DNA of 27,466 nucleotides from contig KN887946.1 in NCBI GenBank assembly GCA_000934455.1, forward strand, positions 1,319 to 28,784, given 5' to 3'. The position numbers and the translations under genes are program-made. The notes below the pieces were generated by a model that was not told where the DNA came from, did no database searches, and saw only the letters and a list, made by a program, of their open reading frames with translations. The DNA comes from Apostichopus parvimensis (Eukaryota; Echinodermata; Holothuroidea; Aspidochirotida; Stichopodidae). Below, in pieces: positions 1-10,593 of the stretch (position 1 is the stretch's first letter; each line of letters opens with the position of its first letter).

Positions 1-362
1 AGTAAAGTTTTAGAAAATATATTGGAATTTTCGGTCCCGCTGGGACCTTTGTCAGCAATACTTGGCAGTCGAATGAAAAGTACAAAATGTAACACAATGA
101 AAGTATGACGCTAGGTAAGTGTAAATTGCATTGATGGAATTAGAACCAAATAAACCATGACTACAGGAAGCGGATTAAGGAGCAAAGAACGGATTACATA
201 TGTTTGTAGAACTGATAGTTGTTAAGGGGTCCCAAGTCTTTGTTGAGGCCGGTGATGTGAGACTTAATACAAAAGATTCAATCGATTTCTTTACTATCAG
301 TTCGAGCTGTCACCGTTTATTGGTGATATTATGGCATTAAAACTGCATGCTTTCATTCATCT

Positions 363-577
363 CATTTTTGGACTGAAAACGTGTATTTCATTTTTGGACT
401 GAAAACGTGTATTTCATTTTCGGACTGAAAACGTGTATTTTATTTTCGGACTGAAAACGTGTATTTTATTTTCGGACTGAAAACTTGTCGGACTGAAAAC
501 TTGTCGGACTGAAAACTTGTCGGACTGAAAACTTGTCGGACTGAAAACTTGTCGGACTGAAAACTTGTCGGACTGAA
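363..577 (+). repeat. Composite tandem array: 26-bp units passing into 16-bp units
   Basis: Four 26-bp units (363-466) share the core GGACTGAAAACGTGTATTT. After a 6-base spacer they give way to six perfect 16-bp copies of CGGACTGAAAACTTGT (473-568) and a decayed partial copy to 577. The 16-mer is the 26-mer core without its AT-rich part. A minus-strand open frame through it (414-764) encodes repeated FSVRQVFSPTSFQSDK and is most simply a repeat artefact. Confidence 0.95.
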
Positions 578-1350
578 GGGTGTACTCCATTTCAATGAGA
601 TAGCAACAACACCAAGTTTTTATTTGTTCTAATGTACTATTACATATATAATGACTGAAATTCTGCCTAACAAAGCATCCTTTTAAGTTATATCGCCACA
701 TATAGTGAAATACGCCGTCAAAAATGCAGTACATTCCACAGGCGTAAAGGGTTCTACTGTACATAAATGGCCATGAATACAGTAATATTGGTAAATTCTG
801 GGCAATGGTTCACAGTGTGTTAGTACTGTATGTACATATACTCTCCCTTAAATCTTTACCTGAGTCATCTACAACCCTGCGTGCTAAATTTTTAAATCAA
901 TTGGCCAACATCCAGTAACTCATTATTGATCTATTAACTTTGTAAGCAGGGACAGAATTAGTTGGAAAATTTTTGACTTTCCTCTCTGAGGACCAATCCA
1001 CAGAGCACACCTCCCACAGAGAGATGGGCAAATCAAAATTTATTTTTTCCATATTTGTAATTGTTTTCTTATTTGCTTTTCCCCAGCACCCTGCTTTCAT
1101 CTCATAGGTCAACTGGAAGGTGAAATATGGTGGGTACATGCACCTAGTGATCAGCAGCCCTTGTTGTTAAAAAAAAGTTTAAAAAAAAATAAAAAAAATA
1201 AAAAAGGCCTTGGCTTGGCTCCTGCAGTTTTGAACCCCTACATTGACCCCAGGTGGCCTGGAAGGAGAAGAAGAGAGACAGCAAAAAAGAATATATATTG
1301 AAAATGCCCTTCGGTGGAAGTGTCAGTACTGAGAAATAGAAGTGCACCAC
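578..1350. other. Non-coding flank of the possible minus-strand exon
   Basis: No plus-strand gene is seen. An A-rich tract (about 1167-1206) lies here. On the minus strand AATAAA occurs at 1044-1039, about 300 bases after the stop of the 1351-1671 frame, and could be its polyadenylation signal. Two minus-strand frames (897-1139, 1144-1350) have no splice context. Confidence 0.3.
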
Positions 1351-1671
1351 CTACATCAGCTCTATAAAAGCAAAGACGTTGCCAGCAGAAAAAGTCACAC
1401 TGTATTGCTCTGAACACTCGACAGGTTCAAGGGGATTGTTTTTTTCGTTTACGAGAGTTGTGGTTTGGAGGAAACAAATTGTAGGTGTCATTAACAATGT
1501 TCCTATACCAGCATAAAATGGATCCGTGCCTATGAAGATTCTTCTACCATCTTGTCTTTCATGCTGTTTTGCATACTTTTTGTTATCATCGTACATACGT
1601 ACGACCATACGGACGGTTTTTGTGTGATCATTTATATCGACTGGTACGAGCCAAAATAAGAAGGTTAATTT
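1351..1671 (-). CDS. Possible terminal exon of an unidentified minus-strand gene
   Basis: On the minus strand a pyrimidine-rich acceptor (TTCTTTATTGACAG) ends at 1672, and the sequence from 1671 is open for 106 codons to TAG (1353-1351). The frame closes just upstream (TGA at 1677-1675), so it opens almost exactly where the acceptor allows. The composition is protein-like rather than repetitive: VDINDHTKTVRMVVRMYDDN near the start, HERQDGRRIFIGTDPFYAG in the middle, and a hydrophobic end VFAFIELM. AATAAA follows on the minus strand at 1044-1039. I do not recognise the family, no upstream exon was found in the window, and chance remains possible. Confidence 0.3.
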   Translation of the reverse strand, partial: KLTFLFWLVPVDINDHTKTVRMVVRMYDDNKKYAKQHERQDGRRIFIGTDPFYAGIGTLLMTPTICFLQTTTLVNEKNNPLEPVECSEQYSVTFSAGNVFAFIELM

Positions 1672-4238
1672 CTGTCAATAAAGAAAGAAGGAATAAAGAA
1701 GGAAACACAAGACGCTTGAGACGAGGGAGAAAGAATCCGTGGTCATCACTCGAGTCTATCTGGTTAGTATTTTATAGTCTCTATATAAATTTTGTTTTCT
1801 GTTTAATAAGTAATCATTAAGCAAACACAATTTTTTTTTCCAGCTTAAGTTTGATACCTAACTTCTACAGGGCTGTTATTGAGCTACAGTTCAGTACATG
1901 CATAGAGTGTATGTAAACAAAACTATCTCTATATATAGCTTTCATAAAAGTAAATTAATAAACTTGTATTATGCTGTTATTATTAACACCAATATGTACA
2001 CTGTAGTAGAGACGTGTGTAGGTTTGGTGAATAGAACACCATGTACACTGTAGTAGAAACTGTAGGTTTGGTGAATAGAACACCAATATGGACACTGTGT
2101 AGGTGAGTATGAAAGAGAACACGGGTTTAGGTGATAACAATTTATCGCTTGACCTGTTTGACCCATTCTCAGATGACCAGACTACCATTAAATTTTGCCC
2201 TGATTACCATTAATTACCCAAGTGTGTAAAATCAGACAGTGCTACAAACAGGTTTGAAGGGCCGCCCACAGGAGGGGGTTGGGGGGTGGCACCTGGCTGT
2301 AAAGGCTACATATCTTTTTTATTACTTGACTGTAACAGAATAAACGAATTGACACACAACTACAAGACATAATTTTGCTATTTATTTGCTGCTAATTGGA
2401 GGAATGTTGCCTCTACAGTCATTCCCATTTCAGTTGTCGAAATATCTGTTCAATTAGCCCAGTATGTGGACATTTTTTTCAAAACAAAAAGCAATTTATT
2501 TACTAAGTAACCTGGTCCAAGTAATTTGAAAACACACTACATGACTTTAAGTATGTACAGTACATAGCTAATTGTATAATACAGAAAATGCATGACCTCC
2601 CAATGCACTTTCCACATTCCATTGTTTAATGGAATGGGTTGCTTCTGTGTAAAAGTGGTGGCAAAACTATGCAATTTTAGTGTCCACATGTATGCATTCA
2701 TGTATAACGTTAATTAACCGATGACATGCCTTTTTTTGGGGATTGTCATTTATTACATACTGTTAAGTGACAATCGCAGTACTACTTTATACGTATCCAT
2801 GGCCGTATGAAGTGAAGGCATCGTCTGGATAAAAAACCTAATAAACTAAGTACTGAATTATTGAGACAATCTGCAGTGGTGATATTAATACTGTACTCTA
2901 CTAGCATATCTCATGTGTCTCATACATTATAGACTGCACTTTATAACTTTAATTCTGCCACAAAAACATTTACAATTTTTCAACCCTCCCCCCCCCCACC
3001 CCCTCCCATTCTTCTTGCTTGAAAACCATGCAGTTTGATTATTGTGCACTTTGAATTACTAAATTATTTCCACACCTTTAGTAAAGTTCAGTGATGCTCA
3101 TGAATGCAATTATTGTACCTAGAATAGATACTGCACAGATACATAGCTTGGTTACAAAGAATTTAATAGCACTGATAAGGGGCAAAGCTTCTCAAATACT
3201 TGACTAGACATCAAGGAACATAGCGCAATGGCTTTCGGGAATTTAATAGTCATGGGCATAACAATTGTTACACTGCGAATGGTGCTTCTGATAGGCCAAT
3301 ACAAATTCCTCAAATGTTTACTCCCAGTCAAAATCAAACTCGTACTAGACTACGTACAGTAGTTTAGCTTGTTGTTGCAATGCAGTATTTTGAAGTTCTC
3401 ATAAATATTCTCAGTGTGCACATCATGGCCACTTGTACCAGGTATGCCAAAGCAATTGTTATATACAGTGAATTGGAAATGGTGAAAATATTTGTTGTTA
3501 ACTACAAAATCAGGAAGGGAGTATATTGTGGTTTACAGTATAATATGATGAATCATTTTATAACTTTGCAAGTATTGCACTTTAAAGGGTGTGAAGACTC
3601 CCGCAAAAAGAAACGTCTAATGCCGGTAATCTGACCTAGTTTGGAATGAGGTGTAACAGAAGTGTTAGACACCACCATCGATTCCAAAAAATACACACAC
3701 ACAGCTTGCTACCATCGGTAATTAGACACTAGTGTACAGTCACTACATACAGCTACCGTCAATACCCACAACACAGTGTACAAAAGATGCAGCGATGGAC
3801 ATCTCAGGTCCAGCTAAAGATAACAAGGTATCACGTTTCATTACTGTCTGCATTTTGTAGTGACACAAACAAAACGTCACTTGCAAGCAACTGGAAGTTA
3901 ACTTTTTCAGATGGCAGCACAGGGTTTAGGGCGAGTCTTCAATGCCTTTAAATAAAGATCTCTAAAATGGATACTATTTTTTTTTCTTCTAAAATTTGTG
4001 ACAACTCACAAAGAGAAATGTGACCTTTAACCTGCAGTTTTAAATTTTATATGTGACTAGTAAGCTGTCCTTTTCAGTTTTTGTTGTTGTTGTTGGAGGA
4101 TAGAAGGAGTTACAGTCTTGTATCAAGGGAAAACCTTCTTAACATGTGGACCTACACATCAAATATGTACAATGCTAGAGGAGTTCCAATAGGGTGCATC
4201 CACAAACCGGCCACACATGCAACTGATCCCAATTTATA
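1672..4238. other. AT-rich intergenic or intronic stretch
   Basis: No exon is supported here. It contains a 44-50 bp tandem repeat (1986-2115), a G-rich stretch (about 2265-2290) and a C-rich run (about 2985-3006). If 1351-1671 is a real minus-strand exon, part of this is its intron. Confidence 0.4.
1986..2115 (+). repeat. Tandem repeat, about 2.5 copies of a 44-50 bp unit
   Basis: The blocks GTACACTGTAGTAGA and GTAGGTTTGGTGAATAGAAC recur at a spacing of 44-50 bases; a third copy is partial. Two overlapping minus-strand frames here are by-products of it. Confidence 0.9.
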
Positions 4239-4289
4239 CATATGGGTAAGGGGTCTCAGGCAATTGAGATTAATTGCAATACCCATATA
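4239..4289. repeat. Inverted repeat (nested hairpin)
   Basis: ATATGGGTA (4240-4248) pairs with TACCCATAT (4280-4288). Inside the loop CAATT (4261-4265) and AATTG (4272-4276) can pair again. It directly precedes the tRNA-like segment. Confidence 0.7.
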
Positions 4290-4304
4290 CCATATGTAAT
4301 GATT

Positions 4305-4374
4305 CTGGCCAGGACTCAAACCTGCGATCTTTAGATCTCAAGTCTCTTGCCTTAGCCGTTTGACCTTACTGGCC
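4305..4374 (-). repeat. Degenerate tRNA-like segment (SINE head or tRNA pseudogene)
   Basis: On the minus strand GGCCAG at the 5' side pairs with CTGGCC at the 3' side like an acceptor stem. A B-box-like GGTTTGAGTCC (4322-4312) matches GGTTCGANTCC at most positions, and an A-box-like segment with AACGGCTAAGGC lies at the expected distance. GACTTGAGATC resembles the anticodon arm of tRNA-Ser/Leu. The anticodon stem is mismatched and the variable arm is short, so it is not a functional tRNA; a tRNA-derived SINE or a pseudogene is likely. Confidence 0.55.
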
Positions 4375-5198
4375 CTGTTGACCTCAAGTTGACCTCAATG
4401 GCGCTGTTGGGTTCAAATCTTCTCGTTACGTTGTATGTTGTTCAATCAGCGACCACTCCTTCACTTATTGCTGTTTATCTTGTTACTATGTAGTGGAAAT
4501 GATTTCAGTAGCTCAATTTTTAAAAAACTCAAGGCTGTATACGGTAAATACATTATACTGAAAGTAAAAGCAATGGTCACATAGATTGTTAATTAGCGTA
4601 AGGCTCATGAACGTTTCAATTAGCTTCCTGGAATGGAGTCTTAAGGTACGTCAGAGCCTATCACAGTACATACAGTACAGGTGTACATGTATGTGCAAAA
4701 GTACAAAAGACATGTTCCAATATTGAACAAATAATGTATTGTTTTATATCTAAATTAACTGTTTAAATTGCAACTCTTTCACCGTCGTACACGATTTGAA
4801 CAAAATTGTTTTCTATCTTGCTACTGTACAGTGTGTAGTTTGTCGTCTGCAGCCATACGGAATGTCCTATCACAAAAAAAAATTAAAATAGGACTCCTGT
4901 CTGTACAGGTAACATTCTGTAAACTTGTGTTGACTTGTACTGCAGTATTTGGACTGAAACTTGACATATACAGTACTGTATATATACTGAATGTATCATA
5001 TATACTTCACATACTCATCTAAAAAGTTTTGCACTCTCGCTATACCCTGTCTTACATACAGTATGTGGTCATGTGCTTTCTGTGGAAAAGATTGTGTTGA
5101 TCATTTGATGGAGTCCAAAAAGAGATTTCCAAATGTGAGAAAAAAAAATAGTGATCACAATAAACAAGAAAACAATACAATAAATCCAGAGCTTGTGA
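4375..5198. other. Stretch without recognised features
   Basis: AT-rich sequence with several TACAGTAC or TACTGTAC motifs. No exon or repeat is supported. Confidence 0.5.
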
Positions 5199-5290
5199 CA
5201 CTTTGGATGGTAGAATGAGAAGGAGGGCAGTAGACCAGTTGCTCTAGAAATGGTAGACTGAGAGTGCTCTTATTTTGGGAAGACAGGCAA
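5199..5290 (+). repeat. Dispersed repeat family, copy C (plus orientation)
   Basis: CACTTTGGATGGTAGAATGA and the next bases match, in reverse complement, the end of copy A at 6200-6227 almost perfectly. The copy then continues with a shortened, diverged middle to GGGAAGACAGGCAAGG, equivalent to GGGGAGACAGGTAAGT in copy A. Confidence 0.7.
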
Positions 5291-6082
5291 GGTTTTGTTC
5301 GTAAATAACCTAACCAGGTAAGTTTTTGGGATGTTTTTTTTGTGATCTGCATTATTGAATGGCTTTTTTGTGATGACTGGTAAGTTATTGCATCCAAAAA
5401 TGTAATCAACTCAAAAAAAATTTAAAAAGAATTAATTAAATGATTGTTTTGACACTGATGTTAGTCTGACTGGAGCCTCTCAAATTTAACCTAGTACTGT
5501 AATATCCTTGAGAATGCAGAAATATTTCACCTTCTCAGCACATATTCTGTGTTAGAAGTACATCTTTGTGCATTTGTAATGTGAACATCTATTTGTGGTA
5601 AACGGATCCAGGTACTGTAGTCACAGTAAAACAGTTTCTTGTAGCAACTAAAGGTTACTATGTGAGTGAATGATTCATCAATTTGATCCTAAAATTTGTC
5701 AATGTTGAGACAATTATTTCATTTCATGTATTTAAAGACAATTGATATATAAACATTTTAGAAACTTCTTGCATGTACTCGAAATGTGGAAAATATGACT
5801 TTTGACCCCAATAACTGAAAATGAAACTTGACTACAGTCTAGCCAAGCTAATGACTTTCTGAACATCTAATTGTTGTAATTTTTAGTATTTGAAACAATT
5901 GCAAGGGGAGAGCGTTGAACAATTTATCAAATTTCGATCCAGAAATCTGCTACCATACTTGGTTAAATTTAGTGCTCTTCAGGGTTCATGATAACTAAAA
6001 GAAGTGTACAACTTTGAAAAAAAAATAATATTAATGTTGCTTGCAAGTGTGGGTTGGATCTCAGTAAATTGTATAAACTTCA
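5291..6082. other. Stretch without recognised features
   Basis: AT-rich, with one plus-strand CAG/GTAAGT donor consensus (5316) that has no matching open frame. No gene is supported. Confidence 0.5.
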
Positions 6083-6316
6083 CTCCTCACTTACCTGTCT
6101 CCCCACAACCTTAGCACCCTCATTTTACTGTGCCTAGAATGTCCTGGTAACCTTTTAACACTGTGCGCCCTCTATGACCGGCTCCTCCGGTCAATGCCCT
6201 TCCTTCTCATTCTACCATCCAAAGTGCCTGTATCACATGTTTTTCGAGTGGAGTTCTTCCTTCGGATTTCGTCCATAACGGTAACTTGTGATTTGAGAGT
6301 TTTCCATCTACTACAT
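6083..6316 (-). repeat. Dispersed repeat family, copy A
   Basis: This is the longest copy. It shares CTTAGCACCCTC, GTGCCTAGAATG and GGTAACCTTTTAACACTGTG with copy B at 8088, and its far end (GTGATTTGAG) with the 8400-8570 copy. Read on the minus strand, the element ends GGGGAGACAG/GTAAGTGAGG, a consensus splice donor. Confidence 0.8.
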
Positions 6317-7241
6317 TCTAGAGATCGTAGAAGTCGCTTTCAGCCCGATAAGTGTCCTTTCCTTGCAAAGCGGGCTACCTCAAAACACCCCTAAATTTGC
6401 CCTATTTGGCCACCAGGTTTACCAAACCTACAGTATGTATATAGTGCAGTTCAATTATGCAGATCAAACTTAGACAGCCTCATACTGTACAACAGTCTGC
6501 TCGGACTACAAAATCGATGTCAATTTATACTCATGTTGGTAAACGTTACTTAATCATTTGCAATTGTAAAAACTTTCGTCTCCCAGACACTGTTGTAATC
6601 AAACAACATGCAAATGTTAAGGATACACCAACTCCTGCTTTAGAATCTCACACAAAAAGAAATAATAAATAAAAGTATTTGTTAGGACAACCTTGCATTT
6701 AGAGCTTGGGAAAGATGATAGAAACTTTATGGTCCATTTCAGAAAACAAAAAACGGAAATGATTTCCCGTCGACAGTAAACAAAACAGTAGTGAATACAA
6801 ACAAAACCTACAATAAACAAGCTATTAGTGAACAACTACGAGAATAAAACTAAATAAGCAGAACCAGAACAGTAACAGAAACAGCACAGAGAGCTGCAAG
6901 TGACAGATCACACACTGTGGTCAAATCGCTCTGTACACGAGTTAAACAAGTGTATTGGCTCAGGTAAGAAATAATTACGGAACCTGGACGTTTTAGTATG
7001 GGGCACCAGTAATCGTATCCCGGATCTGTTGAACATGATAAGACTATGACAAGGGTGTGTGTGATCTTCTTTTATATTATTTAGTTTCTTCATCAGACTC
7101 TCTTCATATAAGGATGAGAGTGACGGAAGGCTTGAACCAATGCAGCATTTCTAAACCTCCCTCTCTCCTCCCTTCCCCCCCCCCCTGTCCCATACATGGA
7201 TGGTCAACTAAAATGCCCCAGATCCAAACACCCTCCTTTAT
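6317..7241. other. Stretch without recognised features
   Basis: Short frames on both strands (6457-6672, 6617-6835, 6908-7093, 7057-7272) overlap each other and lack splice context. A C run occurs at about 7175-7186. Confidence 0.5.
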
Positions 7242-7538
7242 TTATTCCTGGATCCGCCCACGATTAGCATAAGTTTCCGTAGTCTGCTTGTAATTGTTTT
7301 GTTCTTTACCCCTTAAAAACCCTTAAATCATTTATTAAATGTAGGGTTTTATATATGTAGGGTTTTATATATGTAGGGTTTTATATATGTAGGGTTTTAT
7401 ATATGTAGGGTTTTACATGTAGGTTCATATATGTAGGGTTTATATATTCCTGGATCCGCCCACGGTTAGCATAAATTTCCGTAGTCTGCTTGTAATTGTT
7501 TTGTTCTTTAACCATAGATACATTTAATAAATGATTTA
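7242..7538 (+). repeat. Mosaic repeat: direct copies flanking a 16-bp tandem array, with inverted arms
   Basis: Two direct copies of about 70 bp start ATTCCTGGATCCGCCCACG (about 7243 and 7447). Between them lie five or so tandem copies of a 16-mer based on ATGTAGGGTTTTATAT (7340-7440). TAAATCATTTATTAAATGT (7324-7342) and its perfect reverse complement (7520-7538) bracket the array. Confidence 0.9.
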
Positions 7539-7880
7539 TGCCACCCATATTGTAATACAATATGCCTAACTGTAGTATATACTTCTGACAAACATTGGTA
7601 AAGAAAATAAATACTTTAAATTCTCGGTAATAATCAATCGAGTTCACAATGGAAACTGAAAGTTTTAGGTATATGATAAACCAATTACTGATGCATCTTT
7701 TGGTAACTTCCTCTTCTGATGGCAATGACCAAATGTCTATTTCTGATCAATGACTAAATAAGTGCAGGTTTTAGGTTTACTTGGATATATATATAAATGC
7801 TCTGCTATTGTGGTATATAGTTACAGGGTTGTCTGGAATATATATATTTGCATTACAATATATATACCCTTCACTTTTAG

Positions 7881-7943
7881 TTGCCCCGTCATATCATCTT
7901 CTGGAAAATGATGGATTTACGACCATTGAATAGCCAGTGAGAG
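7881..7943 (+). other. Exon-like segment, probably non-coding if real
   Basis: An acceptor-like CCCTTCACTTTTAG ends at 7880 and a strong GAG/GTAAGT donor follows 63 bases later. All three frames have stops, so it cannot be an internal coding exon. It could be a 5' UTR exon of the downstream gene or a chance pairing. Confidence 0.15.
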
Positions 7944-8087
7944 GTAAGTTTTAAAAAAGCAAAAGTTTTCAACAGTACAAATTTATCTGAGTTGTGTGAG
8001 AAAGTAGTTAAGTTTTGCTAATAACTGAAGTTTTTAAACATGGGATTTATCCAAAAAGCAAATATTTAAAACAATCAGGAATTTCCT

Positions 8088-8228
8088 TCGCTCCTCGCTT
8101 ACGTGTCTCCCCACGACCTTAGCACCCTCGTTCTACCGTGCCTAGAATGAACTGGTAACCTTTTAACACTGTGCACCCTCTATGACTGGCTACTCCGGTC
8201 CTTCTCATAAAACCATCAAAAGTGCCAA
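8088..8228 (-). repeat. Dispersed repeat family, copy B
   Basis: Similar to copy A from the CTCCTCGCTTACGTGTCTCC end through GGTAACCTTTTAACACTGTG to ACCATCAAAAGTGCC. The donor-like site at its end is altered to GTAAGCG but lies at the same place. Confidence 0.8.
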
Positions 8229-8399
8229 CACCGTGCGTTTTTTTGTGTCAAGGATATTCGTACGGAACTGGGACCTAAGGTTTTAGTTTTTCTATAGATT
8301 TGATAACTGCAGTATTTACCCCACTCTCCTGTACTATTTGGGCAAGCTAGTTCACAGTGCAGATTTCTTTCTTGTCATTTATTAATATTTTAGTCTCTT

Positions 8400-8570
8400 T
8401 ATTCCTCTCTTACCTATCTCCTCCAACTCTACATGTGTGCACTTTCTCATCTACCCTAAACTACTCGGAGCATTTTAACAAGTGCTGCTCCTCCCACACT
8501 TCTCGGGGCATCCCCCACTTTCCCAGTCCTTCCAAATCCTACCATTCAGAAGAAGCAACTAGCGATTTGA
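8400..8570 (-). repeat. Dispersed repeat family, diverged copy E
   Basis: CTTACCTATCTCCTCCAACTC, then GAGCATTTTAACAAGTG, CCTACCATTCAGAAG and GCGATTTGAG occur in the same order and spacing as in copy A, with lower identity. The plus-strand frame 8357-8578 that runs through it is not supported as a gene. Confidence 0.5.
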
Positions 8571-8696
8571 GCTATTGATTTTTTTCTCCCAATTTTCTTA
8601 TCTACTTTGACTTTTGGTGGTCTTTTTTTGGACCGGACTCTGTCTTTACCAAGGTTTTCTTTCACCTCCTCCTTGTCCAATGTTAAAGAATATTTA

Positions 8697-8880
8697 TTTC
8701 TATGTCCTAAACATAATATTTATTTATATGTCCTATAAATACATAATAGGTCTCTTTCTGATATTAAAGTTCTATTTATCAGTGAATACATTGTTTTGTG
8801 AATCTATAGTAAGTTGTATCGGTTACTACATAGTATCGAAGGATTATAAAGCAATTTTTTTTCTAACATTACAAAAGATG
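8697..8880 (+). repeat. Dispersed repeat, copy 1 (inverted partner at 12238-12412)
   Basis: The reverse complement of this segment is similar over about 180 bp to 12238-12412. Shared blocks include ACTGATAAATAGAA, AATATCAGAAAGAGACCTAT, TCGATACTA and GCTTTATAAT. In the orientation of the second copy the homology ends at GGACATAGAAA followed by A-rich sequence, which would suit a retroposon 3' end. No coding content or target-site duplication could be assigned. Confidence 0.65.
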
Positions 8881-10446
8881 TAACCATTTAAACACAATAC
8901 AGATACGAGTGTCCTCTTCAAATCCTCTTCAAAATTCTGGCACTCGAGTACGTTTTGGGGGAAGCTACATTTCGTACAGCAGTTGTGTATCTAGGTATTA
9001 GTTAAATATTGGTTAAAATACAATTCATAATAAACATTATTAAGGCAATGCTAAAGTGAAAGTCTTACTCGAGACATTCTATGTTTCCTGCTTGAGAAGA
9101 ACACGGTTGCTAACTCTTTAACCCGTAAACAAAGCTTTTCGTTGAATTGACTGACTGCTCTGCGAGGTCATAAAGAAGATCATATTTCAATTATTACATT
9201 TCTAGTCACTTTCAAACTGGATCAGACTTTGATCACGTGTAGTTCTGCCGTGGATTCGTTCCGTAAATATTAGAAACAACTTTCTGGAAGCAGGAGAGTA
9301 AGACAGAGCTGAGTTTTCATGATTTTGTGACTTGTAACATCGCAAACACCTTTCCCAAAAATTTATGATATTTATAATTAATTGTCAAAAGTTAAAGTTG
9401 AAATTTCTGGACGTCCAAGGAAGTAGAAAGATAAAGAAAAGAAACTCCCCCCCCCCCCTCCCCTAAAAAAAAAAAATGGTATTTTGCTTTTATCCATGAT
9501 CTATGGACAAAATTGTGGGAATATTCAGATATATCAGATCGCAGCATCACTAATGGGGGTGGACGAGGACCAAAGTTCACATTTGCGCTCGTTGTGATTT
9601 ACTGGCAAGATTTTACTTGTACTCTGTTAAATCAAATTTAGGCATTTATCATCAATCAACTCTTGGTACGAGGAGAGACAGGTAAGCTTGTTGCTTTACA
9701 TTAATAGTACATTTCAAAATTCAAGTAAAATAATCTGCCTTCAATACTAAATTATTAACCAAACTAGATTTTGTTGCTCTTTTCCGCAGTCGTCATGCTT
9801 CCCAGGTTGGATTTAGGTAGTCAAATATGATATGTGTACTTAAGTACTTTTATCAAAACAGTTTTTATAGCATAGAGTACTTTTACAGTACGGTACAAAT
9901 AGTCTACGGTATTCGTCGGCCGATCCATTTTGGAGCCAAATTTTTATGCACTTTCGTATAATTCAGTGTGTTTGTACAAAAGATCTGCATTTTGTCCCCT
10001 CTTCTATCTTGCTGTGTCTCTCACAGAAGGGTTTTTAAATTTCTTTGTTTGATGTTGGGAAGATTTATGTGTTTTTTTACGCTCCAGACCGGTGCACTGT
10101 GCCATTTTCCTCTTTCGTTTCTTTTATTGTTTGCCGGTTAACTCTTCAGAAGTGCAGACGAATATATATAACTGATATATAGCATTGTTCTGCGTAAATA
10201 TTTCAAGGGAGCTCAGTCAGCTGTGTTATACGGATTTAATATAAATAGTCACGGTCGTGTGACCTCGCTGGCTTGAAGTGGGAACTACCCACGGTCTCGT
10301 AATTGATCAGAATACACTAGACAAATTACTAGCATAAACAGTTTGGATTTATTAGCGGCAGGATGTGATAAGGGTATACCAGACAGCTAAGGTTTTTTAC
10401 AAAGTTTTCGGTCATTTTTATAACTTTACAACTGTCGTTTCGATAG
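8881..10446. other. Upstream flank of the KIAA0513-like gene
   Basis: No coding exon is supported. It contains a CACGTG E-box (9235-9240), a C run followed by an A run (about 9447-9476), a strong donor consensus GAGACAG/GTAAGC at 9681 and AT-rich TATATA sequence near 10162. These could belong to a promoter or 5' non-coding exons, but nothing decides it. Confidence 0.3.
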
Positions 10447-10593
10447 AAGACAAGCAGGGGTTTACATCATGTCCTCTGTCCTCATGTCCTCTGTCAATCG
10501 TCGGTAAATGTTTCTTTTTTTTTTACGTTGGATACTCCAAACTTTTATAATTGCCTTTTTATTTGTGTGGATTATTTCTCTGGAGTTAAAGCA
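10447..10593 (+). other. Candidate 5' UTR of the KIAA0513-like gene
   Basis: This stretch directly precedes the proposed ATG. It is in frame with it and open back to a TAG at 10444, but has no ATG in that frame. It includes a short direct repeat (two copies of a 15-mer built on CATGTCCTCTGTC, about 10467-10496) and a T run. The transcription start is not visible. AT-rich TATATATA-like sequence lies near 10162-10184 and could serve as a core promoter, but such sequence is common in this window. Confidence 0.25.

Noticed and set aside
473-577. Possible CRISPR array
   Set aside because: The copies are directly adjacent with no spacers; this is a minisatellite in a eukaryotic genome.
4305-4374. 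Functional tRNA gene
   Set aside because: The B-box is altered, the anticodon stem is mismatched and the variable arm is wrong for Ser/Leu; it was kept only as a tRNA-like repeat.
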